A stretch of 64,000 nucleotides of DNA from contig NW_027469106.1 in assembly GCF_051020765.1 (NCBI RefSeq), forward strand, positions 682,001 to 746,000. Direction: 5' to 3'. How positions within the stretch are numbered: the first letter of the stretch is position 1; every line of letters begins with the position of its first letter. This DNA comes from Lasioglossum baleicum (taxonomy: Eukaryota; Arthropoda; Insecta; Hymenoptera; Halictidae). This document shows, piece after piece, positions 38,201 to 52,122 of this stretch. The notes under the pieces are model-generated. The model did no database searches. It worked only from the letters and a program-made list of their open reading frames with translations, and was not told the origin of the DNA. The position numbers and the translations under genes are program-made.

Positions 38201-41193
38201 GTGCGAGAGGATGCATCCCGCAGGCTAGTCGAGTAAAAACACGTGCGAGACGATGCATCCCGCAGGCCAGTCGAGTAAAAACACGTGCGAGAGGATGCAT
38301 CCCGCAGGCTAGTCGAGTAAAAACACGTGCGAGGTTTTGTGGGATGCGCATGCGCAGGTTCTGTGGGATGCGCATGCGCAGGTTTTTTGGGATGCGCATG
38401 TGCAGGTTTTTTGGGATGCGCATGGCTAGTCGAGCAAAAACACGTGCGAGAGGATGCATCCCGCAGGCTAGTCGAGTAAAAACACGTGCGAGAGGATGCA
38501 TCCCGCAGGCTAGTCGAGTAAAAACACGTGCGAGGATTTGTGGGATGCGCATGCGCAGGTTTTGTGGGATGCGCATGCGCAGGTTTTTTGGGATGCGCAT
38601 GCGCAGGTTTTTTGGGATGCGCATGGCTAGTCGAGCAAAAACACGTGCGAGAGGATGCATCCCGCAGGCTAGTCGAGTAAAAACACGTGCGAAAGGATGC
38701 ATCCCGCAGTCTAGTCGAGCACAAACACGTGCGAGGTTTTGTGGGATGCGCATGCGCAGGTTTTGTGGGATGCGCATGCGCAGATTTTTTGGGATGCGCA
38801 TGCGCAGGTTTTTTGGGATGCGCATGGATAGTCGAGCAAAAACACGTGCGAGAGGATGCATCCCGCAGGCTAGTCGAGTAAAAACACGTGCGAGAGAATG
38901 CATCCCGCAGGCTAGTCGAGTAAAAACACGTGCGAGGATTTGTGGGATGCGCATGCGCAGGTTTTGTGGGATGCGCATGCGCAGGTTTTTTGGGATGCGC
39001 ATGCGCAGGTTTTTTGGGATGCGCATGGCTAGTCGAGCAAAAACACGTGCGAGAGGATGCATCCTGCAGGGTAGTCGAGTAAAAACACGTGCGAGAGGAT
39101 GCATCCCGCAGGCTAGTCGAGCACAAACACGTGCGAGGTTTTGTGGGATGCGCATGCGCAGGTTTTGTGGGATGCGCATGCGCAGATTTTTTGGGATGCG
39201 CATGCGCAGGTTTTTTGGGATGCGCATGGCTAGTCGAGCAAAAACACGTGCGAGAGGATGCATCCCGCAGGCTAGTCGAGTAAAAACACGTGCGAGACGA
39301 TGCATCCCGCAGGCCAGTCGAGTAAAAACACGTGCGAGAGGATGCATCCCGCAGGCTAGTCGAGTAAAAACACGTGCGAGAGGATGCATCCCGCAGGCTA
39401 GTCGAGTAAAAACACGTGCGAGGTTTTGTGGGATGCGCATGCGCAGGTTTTTTGGGATGCACATGTGCAGGATTTTTGGGATGCGCATAGCTAGTCGAGC
39501 AAAAACACGTGCGAGAGGATGCATCCCGCAGGCTAGTCGAGTAAAAACACGTGCGAGAGAATGCATCCCGCAGGCTAGTCGAGTAAAAACACGTGCGAGG
39601 ATTTGTGGGATGCGCATGCGCAGATTTTGTGGGATGCGCATGCGCAGGTTTTTTGGGATGCGCATGCGCAGGTTTTTTGGGATGCGCATGGCTAGTCGAG
39701 CAAAAACACGTGCGAGAGGATGCATCCCGCAGGCTAGTCGAGTAAAAACACGTGCGAAAGGATGCATCCCGCAGTCTAGTCGAGCACAAACACGTGCGAG
39801 GTTTTGTGGGATGCGCATGCGCAGGTTTTGTGGGATGCGCATGCGCAGATTTTTTGGGATGCGCATGCGCAGGTTTTTTGGGATGCGCATGGCTAGTCGA
39901 GCAAAAACACGTGCGAGAGGATGCATCCCGCAGGCTAGTCGAGTAAAAACACGTGCGAAAGGATGCATCCCGCAGTCTAGTCGAGCACAAACACGTGCGA
40001 GGTTTTGTGGGATGCGCATGCGCAGGTTTTGTGGGATGCGCATGCGCAGATTTTTTGGGATGCGCATGCGCAGGTTTTTTGGGATGCGCATGGATAGTCG
40101 AGCAAAAACACGTGCGAGAGGATGCATCCCGCAGGCTAGTCGAGTAAAAACACGTGCGAAAGGATGCATCCCGCAGGCCAGTCGAGTAAAAACACGTGCG
40201 AGAGGATGCATCCCGCAGGCTAGTCGAGTAAAAACACGTGCGAGGTTTTGTGGGATGCGCATGCGCAGGTTTTTTGGGATGCGCATGTGCAGGTTTTTTG
40301 GGATGCGCATGGCTAGTAGAGCAAAAACACGTGCGAGAGGATGCATCCCGCAGGCTAGTCGAGTAAAAACACGTGCGAGAGGATGCATCCCGCAGGCCAG
40401 TCGAGTAAAAACACGTGCGAGAGGATGCATCCCGCAGGCTAGTCGAGTAAAAACACGTGCGAGGTTTTGTGGGATGCGCATGCGCAGGTTTTGTGGGATG
40501 CGCATGCGCAGGTTTTTTGGGATGCGCATGTGCAGGTTTTTTGGGATGCGCATGCGCAGGTTTTTTGGGATGCGCATGGCTAGTCGAGCAAAAACACGTG
40601 CGAGAGGATGCATCCCGCAGGCTAGTCGAGTAAAAACACGTGCGAGACGATGCATCCCGCAGGCCAGTCGAGTAAAAACACGTGCGAGAGGATGCATCCC
40701 GCAGGCTAGTCGAGTAAAAACACGTGCGAGAGGATGCATCCCGCAGGCTAGTCGAGTAAAAACACGTGCGAGGTTTTGTGGGATGCGCATGCACAGGTTT
40801 TTTGGGATGCGCATGCGCAGGTTTTTTGGGATGCGCATGGCTAGTCGAGCAAAAACACGTGCGAGAGGATGCATCCCGCAGGCTAGCCGAGCAAAAACAC
40901 GTGCGAGAGGATGCATCCCGCAGGCTAGTCGAGTAAAAACACGTGCGAGGTTTTGTGGGATGCGCATGCGCAGATTTTTTGGGATGCGCATGCGCAGGTT
41001 TTTTGGGATGCGCATGGCTAGTCGAGCAAAAACACGTGCGAGAGGATGCATCCCGCAGGCTAGCCGAGCAAAAACACGTGCGAGAGGATGCATCCCGCAG
41101 GCTAGTCGAGTAAAAACACGTGCGAGGTTTTGTGGGATGCGCATGCGCAGATTTTTTGGGATGCGCATGCGCAGGTTTTTTGGGATGCGCATG

Positions 41194-41436
41194 GCTAGTC
41201 GAGCAAAAACACGTGCGAGAGGATGCATCCCGCAGGCTAGTCGAGTAAGAACACGTGCGAGACGATGCATCCCGCAGGCCAGTCGAGTAAAAACACGTGC
41301 GAGAGGATGCATCCCGCAGGCTAGTCGAGTAAAAACACGTGCGAGGTTTTGTGGGATGCGCATGCGCAGGTTTTGTGGGATGCGCATGCGCAGGTTTTTT
41401 GGGATGCGCATGTGCAGGTTTTTTGGGATGCGCATG
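41194..41436 (+). repeat. HOR block type 1 (243 bp)
   Basis: Three full 42-mers, the left 24 bp of a fourth, then four 24-mers with the last cut to 21 bp. Diagnostic variants are GTAAGAAC and GAGACGATG in the second monomer, a GGCCAGTC third monomer, two GTGGG 24-mers and a GCATGTGC end on the third. It opens the complete quartet that ends at 42039. Confidence 0.9.
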
Positions 41437-41613
41437 GCTAGTCGAGCAAAAACACGTGCGAGAGGATGCATCCCGCAGGCTAGTCGAGTAAAAACACGTG
41501 CGAGAGGATGCATCCCGCAGGCTAGTCGAGTAAAAACACGTGCGAGGTTTTGTGGGATGCGCATGCGCAGGTTTTTTGGGATGCGCATGTGCAGGATTTT
41601 TGGGATGCGCATG
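41437..41613 (+). repeat. HOR block type 2 (177 bp)
   Basis: Two 42-mers, a half monomer, then three 24-mers. The diagnostic feature is GCATGTGC followed by AGGATTTTTGGG as the last 24-mer. It follows block type 1 in nearly every quartet. Confidence 0.9.
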
Positions 41614-41838
41614 GCTAGTCGAGCAAAAACACGTGCGAGAGGATGCATCCCGCAGGCTAGTCGAGTAAAAACACGTGCGAGAGAATGCATCCCGCAGGCT
41701 AGTCGAGTAAAAACACGTGCGAGGATTTGTGGGATGCGCATGCGCAGGTTTTGTGGGATGCGCATGCGCAGGTTTTTTGGGATGCGCATGCGCAGGTTTT
41801 TTGGGATGCGCATGCGCAGGTTTTTTGGGATGCGCATG
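41614..41838 (+). repeat. HOR block type 3 with one extra 24-mer (225 bp)
   Basis: Two 42-mers, the second with GAGAGAATG, a half monomer that runs into AGGATTTGTGGG, then 24-mers. The usual length of this block is 201 bp; this copy has one more 24-mer, showing that units are gained and lost whole. Confidence 0.9.
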
Positions 41839-42039
41839 GCTAGTCGAGCAAAAACACGTGCGAGAGGATGCATCCCGCAGGCTAGTCGAGTAAAAACACG
41901 TGCGAAAGGATGCATCCCGCAGTCTAGTCGAGCACAAACACGTGCGAGGTTTTGTGGGATGCGCATGCGCAGGTTTTGTGGGATGCGCATGCGCAGATTT
42001 TTTGGGATGCGCATGCGCAGGTTTTTTGGGATGCGCATG
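41839..42039 (+). repeat. HOR block type 4 (201 bp)
   Basis: Two 42-mers, the second with GAAAGGATG followed by CCGCAGTCTAG, then a GAGCACAAAC half monomer and four 24-mers that include an AGATTTTTTGGG copy. The next block starts at 42040 with GGATAGTCGAGC instead of GGCTAGTC, the usual sequel of this block type. Confidence 0.9.
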
Positions 42040-43320
42040 GATAGTCGAGCAAAAACACGTGCGAGAGGATGCATCCCGCAGGCTAGTCGAGTAAAAACAC
42101 GTGCGAAAGGATGCATCCCGCAGGCCAGTCGAGTAAAAACACGTGCGAGAGGATGCATCCCGCAGGCTAGTCGAGTAAAAACACGTGCGAGGTTTTGTGG
42201 GATGCGCATGCGCAGGTTTTGTGGTATGCGCATGCGCAGGTTTTTTGGGATGCGCATGTGCAGGTTTTTTGGGATGCGCATGGCTAGTAGAGCAAAAACA
42301 CGTGCGAGAGGATGCATCCCGCAGGCTAGTCGAGTAAAAACACGTGCGAGAGGATGCATCCCGCAGGCTAGTCGAGTAAAAACACGTGCGAGGTTTTGTG
42401 GGATGCGCATGCGCAGGTTTTTTGGGATGCGCATGTGCAGGATTTTTGGGATGCGCATGGCTAGTCGAGCAAAAACACGTGCGAGAGGATGCATCCCGCA
42501 GGCTAGTCGAGTAAAAACACGTGCGAGAGAATGCATCCTGCAGGCTAGTCGAGTAAAAACACGTGCGAGGATTTGTGGGATGCGCATGCGCAGGTTTTGT
42601 GGGATGCGCATGCGCAGGTTTTTTGGGATGCGCATGCGCAGGTTTTTTGGGATGCGCATGGCTAGTCGAGCAAAAACACGTGCGAGAGGATGCATCCCGC
42701 AGGCTAGTCGAGTAAAAACACGTGCGAGACGATGCATCCCGCAGGCCAGTCGAGTAAAAACACGTGCGAGAGGATGCATCCCGCAGGCTAGTCGAGTAAA
42801 AACACGTGCGAGAGGATGCATCCCGCAGGCTAGTCGAGTAAAAACACGTGCGAGGTTTTGTGGGATGCCCATGCGCAGGTTTTTTGGGATGCGCATGGCT
42901 AGCCGAGCAAAAACACGTGCGAGAGGATGCATCCCGCAGGCTAGTCGAGTAAAAACACGTGCGAGGTTTTGTGGGATGCGCATGCGCAGATTTTTTGGGA
43001 TGCGCATGCGCAGGTTTTTTGGGATGCGCATGGCTAGTCGAGTAAAAACACGTGCGAGGTTTTGTGGGATGCGCATGCGCAGGTTTTTTGGGATGCGCAT
43101 GCGCAGGTTTTTTGGGATGCGCATGGCTAGTCGAGCAAAAACACGTGCGAGAGGATGCATCCCGCAGGCTAGCCGAGCAAAAACACGTGCGAGAGGATGC
43201 ATCCCGCAGGCTAGTCGAGTAAAAACACGTGCGAGGTTTTGTGGGATGCGCATGCGCAGATTTTTTGGGATGCGCATGCGCAGGTTTTTTGGGATGCGCA
43301 TGGCTAGTCGAGCAAAAACA

Positions 43321-44016
43321 CGTGTGAGAGGATGCATCCCGCAGGCTAGTCGAGTAAGAACACGTGCGAGACGATGCATCCCGCAGGCCAGTCGAGTAAA
43401 AACACGTGCGAGAGGATGCATCCCGCAGGCTAGTCGAGTAAAAACACGTGCGAGGTTTTGTGGGATGCGCATGCGCAGGTTTTTTGGGATGCGCATGTGC
43501 AGGATTTTTGGGATGCGCATGGCTAGTCAAGCAAAAACACGTGCGAGAGGATGCATCCCGCAGGCTAGTCGAGTAAAAACACGTGCGAGAGAATGCATCC
43601 CGCAGGCTAGTCGAGTAAAAACACGTGCGAGGATTTGTGGGATGCGCATGCGCAGGTTTTGTGGGATGCGCATGCGCAGGTTTTTTGGGATGCGCATGCG
43701 CAGGTTTTTTGGGATGCGCATGGCTAGTCGAGCAAAAACACGTGCGAGAGGATGCATCCCGCAGGCTAGTCGAGTAAAAACACGTGCGAAAGGATGCATC
43801 CCGCAGTCTAGTCGAGCACAAACACGTGCGAGGTTTTGTGGGATGCGCATGCGCAGGTTTTGTGGGATGCGCATGCGCAGATTTTTTGGGATGCGCATGC
43901 GCAGGTTTTTTGGGATGCGCATGGATAGTCGAGCAAAAACACGTGCGAGAGGATGCATCCCGCAGGCTAGGCGAGTAAAAACACGTGCGAAAGGATGCAT
44001 CCCGCAGGCTAGTTGA
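43321..44016 (+). repeat. Supermodule end marker, copy 1 (~693 bp)
   Basis: Starts with the rare CACGTGTGAGAGG variant and ends with CTAGGCGAG then GCTAGTTGAGCAC. The spacing from marker to marker end is 693 bp, the same as in copies 3, 4 and 5. GTTGAGCAC is a CpG-to-TpG change that also creates the first plus-frame stop codon in the array. Confidence 0.88.
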
Positions 44017-46782
44017 GCACAAACACGTGCGAGGTTTTGTGGGATGCGCATGCGCAGATTTTTTGGGATGCGCATGCGCAGGTTTTTTGGGATGCGCATG
44101 GCTAGTCGAGCAAAAACACGTGCGAGAGGATGCATCCCGCAGGCTAGTCGAGTAAAAACACGTGCGAAAGGATGCATCCCGCAGTCTAGTCGAGCACAAA
44201 CACGTGTGAGGTTTTGTGGGATGCGCATGCGCAGGTTTTGTGGGATGCGCATGCGCAGATTTTTTGGGATGCGCATGCGCAGGTTTTTTGGGATGCGCAT
44301 GGATAGTCGAGCAAAAACACGTGCGAGAGGATGCATCCCGCAGGCTAGTCGAGTAAAAACACGTGCGAGAGAATGCATCCCGCAGGCTAGTCGAGTAAAA
44401 ACACGTGCGAGGATTTGTGGGATGCGCATGCGTAGGTTTTGTGGGATGCGCATGCGCAGGTTTTTTGGGATGCGCATGCGCAGGTTTTTTGGGATGCGCA
44501 TGGCTAGTCGAGCAAAAACACGTGCGAGAGGATGCATCCTGCAGGGTAGTCGAGTAAAAACACGTGCGAGAGGATGCATCCCGCAGGCTAGTCGAGCACA
44601 AACACGTGCGAGGTTTTGTGGGATGCGCATGCGCAGGTTTTGTGGGATGCGCATGCGCAGATTTTTTGGGATGCGCATGGCTAGTCGAGCAAAAACACGT
44701 GCGAGAGGATGCATCCCGCAGGCTAGTCGAGTAAGAACACGTGCGAGACGATGCATCCCGCAGGCCAGTCGAGTAAAAACACGTGCGAGAGGATGCATCC
44801 CGCAGGCTAGTCGAGTAAAAACACGTGCGAGGTTTTGTGGGATGCGCATGCGCAGGTTTTGTGGGATGCGCATGCGCAGGTTTTTTGGGATGCGCATGTG
44901 CAGGTTTTTTGGGATGCGCATGGCTAGTCGAGCAAAAACACGTGCGAGAGGATGCATCCCGCAGGCTAGTCGAGTAAAAACACGTGCGAGAGGATGCATC
45001 CCGCAGGCTAGTCGAGTAAAAACACGTGCGAGGTTTTGTGGGATGCGCATGCGCAGGTTTTTTGGGATGCGCATGTGCAGGATTTTTGGGATGCGCATGG
45101 CTAGTCGAGCAAAAACACGTGCGAGAGGATGCATCCCGCAGGCTAGTCGAGTAAAAACACGTGCGAGAGAATGCATCCCGCAGGCTAGTCGAGTAAAAAC
45201 ACGTGCGAGGATTTGTGGGATGCGCATGCGCAGGTTTTGTGGGATGCGCATGCGCAGGTTTTTTGGGATGCGCATGCGCAGGTTTTTTGGGATGCGCATG
45301 GCTAGTCGAGCAAAAACACGTGCGAGAGGATGCATCCCGCAGGCTAGTCGAGTAAAAACACGTGCGAAAGGATGCATCCCGCAGTCTAGTCGAGCACAAA
45401 CACGTGCGAGGTTTTGTGGGATGCGCATGCGCAGGTTTTGTGGGATGCGCATGCGCAGATTTTTTGGGATGCGCATGCGCAGGTTTTTTGGGATGCGCAT
45501 GGATAGTCGAGCAAAAACACGTGCGAGAGGATGCATCCCGCAGGCTAGTCGAGTAAAAACACGTGCGAAAGGATGCATCCCGCAGGCCAGTCGAGTAAAA
45601 ACACGTGCGAGAGGATGCATCCCGCAGGCTAGTCGAGTAAAAACACGTGCGAGGTTTTGTGGGATGCGCATGCGCAGGTTTTGTGGGATGCGCATGCGCA
45701 GGTTTTTTGGGATGCGCATGTGCAGGTTTTTTGGGATGCGCATGGCTAGTAGAGCAAAAACACGTGCGAGAGGATGCATCCCGCAGGCTAGTCGAGTAAA
45801 AACACGTGCGAGAGGATGCATCCCGCAGGCTAGTCGAGTAAAAACACGTGCGAGGTTTTGTGGGATGCGCATGCGCAGGTTTTTTGGGATGCGCATGTGC
45901 AGGATTTTTGGGATGCGCATGGCTAGTCGAGCAAAAACACGTGCGAGAGGATGCATCCCGCAGGCTAGTCGAGTAAAAACACGTGCGAGAGAATGCATCC
46001 TGCAGGCTAGTCGAGTAAAAACACGTGCGAGGATTTGTGGGATGCGCATGCGCAGGTTTTGTGGGATGCGCATGCGCAGGTTTTTTGGGATGCGCATGCG
46101 CAGGTTTTTTGGGATGCGCATGGCTAGTCGAGCAAAAACACGTGCGAGAGGATGCATCCCGCAGGCTAGTCGAGTAAAAACACGTGCGAGACGATGCATC
46201 CCGCAGGCCAGTCGAGTAAAAACACGTGCGAGAGGATGCATCCCGCAGGCTAGTCGAGTAAAAACACGTGCGAGAGGATGCATCCCGCAGGCTAGTCGAG
46301 TAAAAACACGTGCGAGGTTTTGTGGGATGCGCATGCGCAGGTTTTTTGGGATGCGCATGGCTAGCCGAGCAAAAACACGTGCGAGAGGATGCATCCCGCA
46401 GGCTAGTCGAGTAAAAACACGTGCGAGGTTTTGTGGGATGCGCATGCGCAGATTTTTTGGGATGCGCATGCGCAGGTTTTTTGGGATGCGCATGGCTAGT
46501 CGAGTAAAAACACGTGCGAGGTTTTGTGGGATGCGCATGCGCAGGTTTTTTGGGATGCGCATGCGCAGGTTTTTTGGGATGCGCATGGCTAGTCGAGCAA
46601 AAACACGTGCGAGAGGATGCATCCCGCAGGCTAGCCGAGCAAAAACACGTGCGAGAGGATGCATCCCGCAGGCTAGTCGAGTAAAAACACGTGCGAGGTT
46701 TTGTGGGATGCGCATGCGCATATTTTTTGGGATGCGCATGCGCAGGTTTTTTGGGATGCGCATGGCTAGTCGAGCAAAAACA

Positions 46783-47637
46783 CGTGTGAGAGGATGCATC
46801 CCGCAGGCTAGTCGAGTAAGAACACGTGCGAGACGATGCATCCCGCAGGCCAGTCGAGTAAAAACACGTGCGAGAGGATGCATCCCGCAGGCTAGTCGAG
46901 TAAAAACACGTGCGAGGTTTTGTGGGATGCGCATGCGCAGGTTTTTTGGGATGCGCATGTGCAGGATTTTTGGGATGCGCATGGCTAGTCGAGCAAAAAC
47001 ACGTGCGAGAGGATGCATCCCGCAGGCTAGTCGAGTAAAAACACGTGCGAAAGGATGCATCCCGCAGTCTAGTCGAGCACAAACACGTGCGAGGTTTTGT
47101 GGGATGCGCATGCGCAGGTTTTGTGGGATGCGCATGCGCAGATTTTTTGGGATGCGCATGCGCAGGTTTTTTGGGATGCGCATGGATAGTCGAGCAAAAA
47201 CACGTGCGAGAGAATGCATCCCGCAGGCTAGGCGAGTAAAAACACGTGCGAGGATTTGTGGGATGCGCATGCGCAGGTTTTGTGGGATGCGCATGCGCAG
47301 GTTTTTTGGGATGCGCATGCGCAGGTTTTTTGGGATGCGCATGGCTAGTCGAGCAAAAACACGTGCGAGAGGATGCATCCCGCAGGCTAGTCGAGTAAAA
47401 ACACGTGCGAAAGGATGCATCCCGCAGTCTAGTCGAGCACAAACACGTGCGAGGTTTTGTGGGATGCGCATGCGCAGGTTTTGTGGGATGCGCATGCGCA
47501 GATTTTTTGGGATGCGCATGCGCAGGTTTTTTGGGATGCGCATGGATAGTCGAGCAAAAACACGTGCGAGAGGATGCATCCCGCAGGCTAGGCGAGTAAA
47601 AACACGTGCGAAAGGATGCATCCCGCAGGCTAGTTGA
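46783..47637 (+). repeat. Supermodule end marker, rearranged copy 2
   Basis: Same start and end variants as the 693-bp module but 852 bp apart. Two blocks are missing after the type 2 block, and a 360-bp segment (47045 and 47405 starts) is tandemly repeated, so this copy looks like an unequal-exchange product. Confidence 0.85.
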
Positions 47638-50600
47638 GCACAAACACGTGCGAGGTTTTGTGGGATGCGCATGCGCAGATTTTTTGGGATGCGCATGCGC
47701 AGGTTTTTTGGGATGCGCATGGCTAGTCGAGCAAAAACACGTGCGAGAGGATGCATCCCGCAGGCTAGTCGAGTAAAAACACGTGCGAGACGATGCATCC
47801 CGCAGGCCAGTCGAGTAAAAACACGTGCGAGAGGATGCATCCCGCAGGCTAGTCGAGTAAAAACACGTGCGAGAGGATGCATCCCGCAGGCTAGTCGAGT
47901 AAAAACACGTGCGAGGTTTTGTGGGATGCGCATGCGCAGGTTTTTTGGGATGCGCATGCGCAGGTTTTTTGGGATGCGCATGGCTAGTCGAGCAAAAACA
48001 CGTGCGAGAGGATGCGTCCCGCAGGCTAGCCGAGCAAAAACACGTGCGAGAGGATGCATCCCGCAGGCTAGTCGAGTAAAAACACGTGCGAGGTTTTGTG
48101 GGATGCGCATGCGCAGATTTTTTGGGATGCGCATGCGCAGGTTTTTTGGGATGCGCATGGCTAGTCGAGCAAAAACACGTGCGAGAGGATGCATCCCGCA
48201 GGCTAGTCGAGTAAAAACACGTGCGAGACGATGCATCCCGCAGGCCAGTCGAGTAAAAACACGTGCGAGAGGATGCATCCCGCAGGCTAGTCGAGTAAAA
48301 ACACGTGCGAGGTTTTGTGGGATGCGCATGCGCAGGTTTTGTGGGATGCGCATGCGCAGGTTTTTTGGGATGCGCATGTGCAGGTTTTTTGGGATGCGCA
48401 TGGCTAGTCGAGCAGAAACACGTGCGAGAGGATGCATCCCGCAGGCTAGTCGAGTAAAAACACGTGCGAGAGGATGCATCCCGCAGGCTAGTCGAGTAAA
48501 AACACGTGCGAGGATTTGTGGGATGCGAATGCGCAGGTTCTGTGGGATGCGCATGCGCAGGTTTTTTGGGATGCGCATGCGCAGTTTTTTTGGGATGCGC
48601 ATGGCTAGTCGAGCAAAAACACGTGCGAGAGGATGCATCCCGCAGGGTAGTCGAGTAAAAACACGTGCGAGAGGATGCATCCCGCAGACTAGTCGAGTAA
48701 AAACACGTGCGAGAGGATGCATCCCGCAGGCTAGTCGAGCAAAAACACGTGCGAGGTTTTGTGGGATGCGCATGCGCAGGTTTTTTGGGATGCGCATGTG
48801 CAGGATTTTTGGGATGCGCATGGCTAGTCGAGCAAAAACACGTGCGAGAGGATGCATCCCGCAGGCTAGTCGAGTAAAAACACGTGCGAGAGAATGCATC
48901 CCGCAGGCTAGTCGAGTAAAAACACGTGCGAGGATTTGTGGGATGCGCATGCGCAGGTTTTGTGGGATGCGCATGCGCAGGTTTTTTGGGATGCGCATGC
49001 TTAGGTTTTTTGGGATGCGCATGGCTAGTCGAGCAAAAACACGTGCGAGAGGATGCATCCCGCAGGCTAGTCGAGTAAAAACACGTGCGAAAGGATGCAT
49101 CCCGCAGTCTAGTCGAGCACAAACACGTGCGAGGTTTTGTGGGATGCGCATGCGCAGGTTTTGTGGGATGCGCATGCGCAGATTTTTTGGGATGCGCATG
49201 CGCAGGTTTTTTGGGATGCGCATGGATAGTCGAGCAAAAACACGTGCGAGAGGATGCATCCCGCAGGCTAGTCGAGTAAAAACACGTGCGAGAGAATGCA
49301 TCCCGCAGGCTAGTCGAGTAAAAACACGTGCGAGGATTTGTGGGATGCGCATGCGTAGGTTTTGTGGGATGCGCATGCGCAGGTTTTTTGGGATGCGCAT
49401 GCGCAGGTTTTTTGGGATGCACATGGCTAGTCGAGCAAAAACACGTGCGAGAGGATGCATCCTGCAGGGTAGTCGAGTAAAAACACGTGCGAGAGGATGC
49501 ATCCCGCAGGCTAGTCGAGCACAAACACGTGCGAGGTTTTGTGGGATGCGCATGCGCAGGTTTTGTGGGATGCGCATGCGCAGGTTTTGTGGGATGCGCA
49601 TGCGCAGGTTTTTTGGGATGCGCATGTGCAGGATTTTTGGGATGCGCATGGCTAGTCGAGCAAAAACACGTGCGAGAGGATGCATCCCGCAGGCTAGTCG
49701 AGTAAAAACACGTGCGAGAGGATGCATCCCGCAGGCTAGTCGAGTAAAAACACGTGCGAGGTTTTGTGGGATGCGCATGCGCAGGTTTTTTGGGATGCGC
49801 ATGTGCAGGATTTTTGGGATGCGCATGGCTAGTCGAGCAAAAACACGTGCGAGAGAATGCATCCCGCAGGCTAGTCGAGTAAAAACACGTGCGAGGTTTT
49901 GTGGGATGCGCATGCGCAGGTTTTGTGGGATGCGCATGCGCAGGTTTTTTGGGATGCGCATGTGCAGGTTTTTTGGGATGCGCATGGCTAGTCGAGCAAA
50001 AACACGTGCGAGAGGATGCATCCCGCAGGCTAGTCGAGTAAAAACACGTGCGAGAGGATGCATCCCGCAGGCTAGTCGAGTAAAAACACGTGCGAGGTTT
50101 TGTGGGATGCGCATGCGCAGGTTTTTTGGGATGCGCATGTGCAGGATTTTTGGGATGCGCATGGCTAGTCGAGCAAAAACACGTGCGAGAGGATGCATCC
50201 CGCAGGCTAGTCGAGTAAAAACACGTGCGAGAGAATGCATCCCGCAGGCTAGTCGAGTAAAAACACGTGCGAGGATTTGTGGGATGCGCATGCGCAGGTT
50301 TTGTGGGATGCGCATGCGCAGGTTTTGTGGGATGCGCATGCGCAGGTTTTTTGGGATGCGCATGTGCAGGTTTTTTGGGATGCGCATGGCTAGTAGAGCA
50401 AAAACACGTGCGAGAGGATGCATCCCGCAGGCTAGTCGAGTAAAAACACGTGCGAGAGGATGCATCCCGCAGGCTAGTCGAGTAAAAACACGTGCGAGGT
50501 TTTGTGGGATGCGCATGCGCAGGTTTTTTGGGATGCGCATGTGCAGGATTTTTGGGATGCGCATGGCTAGTCGAGCAAAAACACGTGCGAGAGGATGCAT

Positions 50601-51426
50601 CCCGCAGGCTAGTCGAGTAAAAACACGTGCGAGAGAATGCATCCTGCAGGCTAGTCGAGTAAAAACACGTGCGAGGATTTGTGGGATGCGCATGCGCAGG
50701 TTTTGTGGGATGCGCATGCGCAGGTTTTTTGGGATGCGCATGCGCAGGTTTTTTGGGATGCGCATGGCTAGTCGAGCAAAAACACGTGCGAGAGGATGCA
50801 TCCCGCAGGCTAGTCGAGTAAAAACACGTGCGAGACGATGCATCCCGCAGGCCAGTCGAGTAAAAACACGTGCGAGAGGATGCATCCCGCAGGCTAGTCG
50901 AGTAAAAACACGTGCGAGAGGATGCATCCCGCAGGCTAGTCGAGTAAAAACACGTGCGAGGTTTTGTGGGATGCGCATGCGCAGGTTTTTTGGGATGCGC
51001 ATGGCTAGCCGAGCAAAAACACGTGCGAGAGGATGCATCCCGCAGGCTAGTCGAGTAAAAACACGTGCGAGGTTTTGTGGGATGCGCATGCGCAGATTTT
51101 TTGGGATGCGCATGCGCAGGTTTTTTGGGATGCGCATGGCTAGTCGAGTAAAAACACGTGCGAGGTTTTGTGGGATGCGCATGCGCAGGTTTTTTGGGAT
51201 GCGCATGCGCAGGTTTTTTGGGATGCGCATGGCTAGTCGAGCAAAAACACGTGCGAGAGGATGCATCCCGCAGGCTAGCCGAGCAAAAACACGTGCGAGA
51301 GGATGCATCCCGCAGGCTAGTCGAGTAAAAACACGTGCGAGGTTTTGTGGGATGCGCATGCGCAGATTTTTTGGGATGCGCATGCGCAGGTTTTTTGGGA
51401 TGCGCATGGCTAGTCGAGCAAAAACA

Positions 51427-52122
51427 CGTGTGAGAGGATGCATCCCGCAGGCTAGTCGAGTAAGAACACGTGCGAGACGATGCATCCCGCAGGCCAGTCG
51501 AGTAAAAACACGTGCGAGAGGATGCATCCCGCAGGCTAGTCGAGTAAAAACACGTGCGAGGTTTTGTGGGATGCGCATGCGCAGGTTTTTTGGGATGCGC
51601 ATGTGCAGGATTTTTGGGATGCGCATGGCTAGTCGAGCAAAAACACGTGCGAGAGGATGCATCCCGCAGGCTAGTCGAGTAAAAACACGTGCGAGAGAAT
51701 GCATCCCGCAGGCTAGTCGAGTAAAAACACGTGCGAGGATTTGTGGGATGCGCATGCGCAGGTTTTGTGGGATGCGCATGCGCAGGTTTTTTGGGATGCG
51801 CATGCGCAGGTTTTTTGGGATGCGCATGGCTAGTCGAGCAAAAACACGTGCGAGAGGATGCATCCCGCAGGCTAGTCGAGTAAAAACACGTGCGAAAGGA
51901 TGCATCCCGCAGTCTATTCGAGCACAAACACGTGCGAGGTTTTGTGGGATGCGCATGCGCAGGTTTTGTGGGATGCGCATGCGCAGATTTTTTGGGATGC
52001 GCATGCGCAGGTTTTTTGGGATGCGCATGGATAGTCGAGCAAAAACACGTGCGAGAGGATGCATCCCGCAGGCTAGGCGAGTAAAAACACGTGCGAAAGG
52101 ATGCATCCCGCAGGCTAGTTGA
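51427..52122 (+). repeat. Supermodule end marker, copy 3
   Basis: Carries CACGTGTGAGAGG, CTAGGCGAG and GTTGAGCAC at the canonical 693-bp spacing. It has one private change, GTCTATTCGAG near 51912. Confidence 0.88.

Larger units (their letters stand above)
41194..50743 (+). repeat. ~9.5-kb large-scale repeat, copy A
   Basis: Aligns with 54526-64000. The offset moves in whole-unit steps: 13332 at 41194, 13308 from about 41.9 kb, 13533 from about 44.7 kb (a 225-bp block missing here), 13374 at 47635, 13281 near 49.1 kb and 13257 at the right edge. Shared rare variants include GTGTGAGGTT (near 44205 and 57514), GGATGCGTCCCG (near 48011 and 61385), GAGCAGAAAC (near 48410 and 61784) and GATGCGAATGCG (near 48525 and 61900). 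The left limit is uncertain because neighbouring blocks are rearranged. Confidence 0.87.

Noticed and set aside
1330..44016. Plus-strand open frame of 14,228 codons as a giant protein gene
   Set aside because: It is made almost wholly of the satellite monomers, has no domain, overlaps two equally long minus-strand frames and is broken by a spread stop variant in later modules. The open frame follows from unit lengths divisible by three and stop-free monomers.
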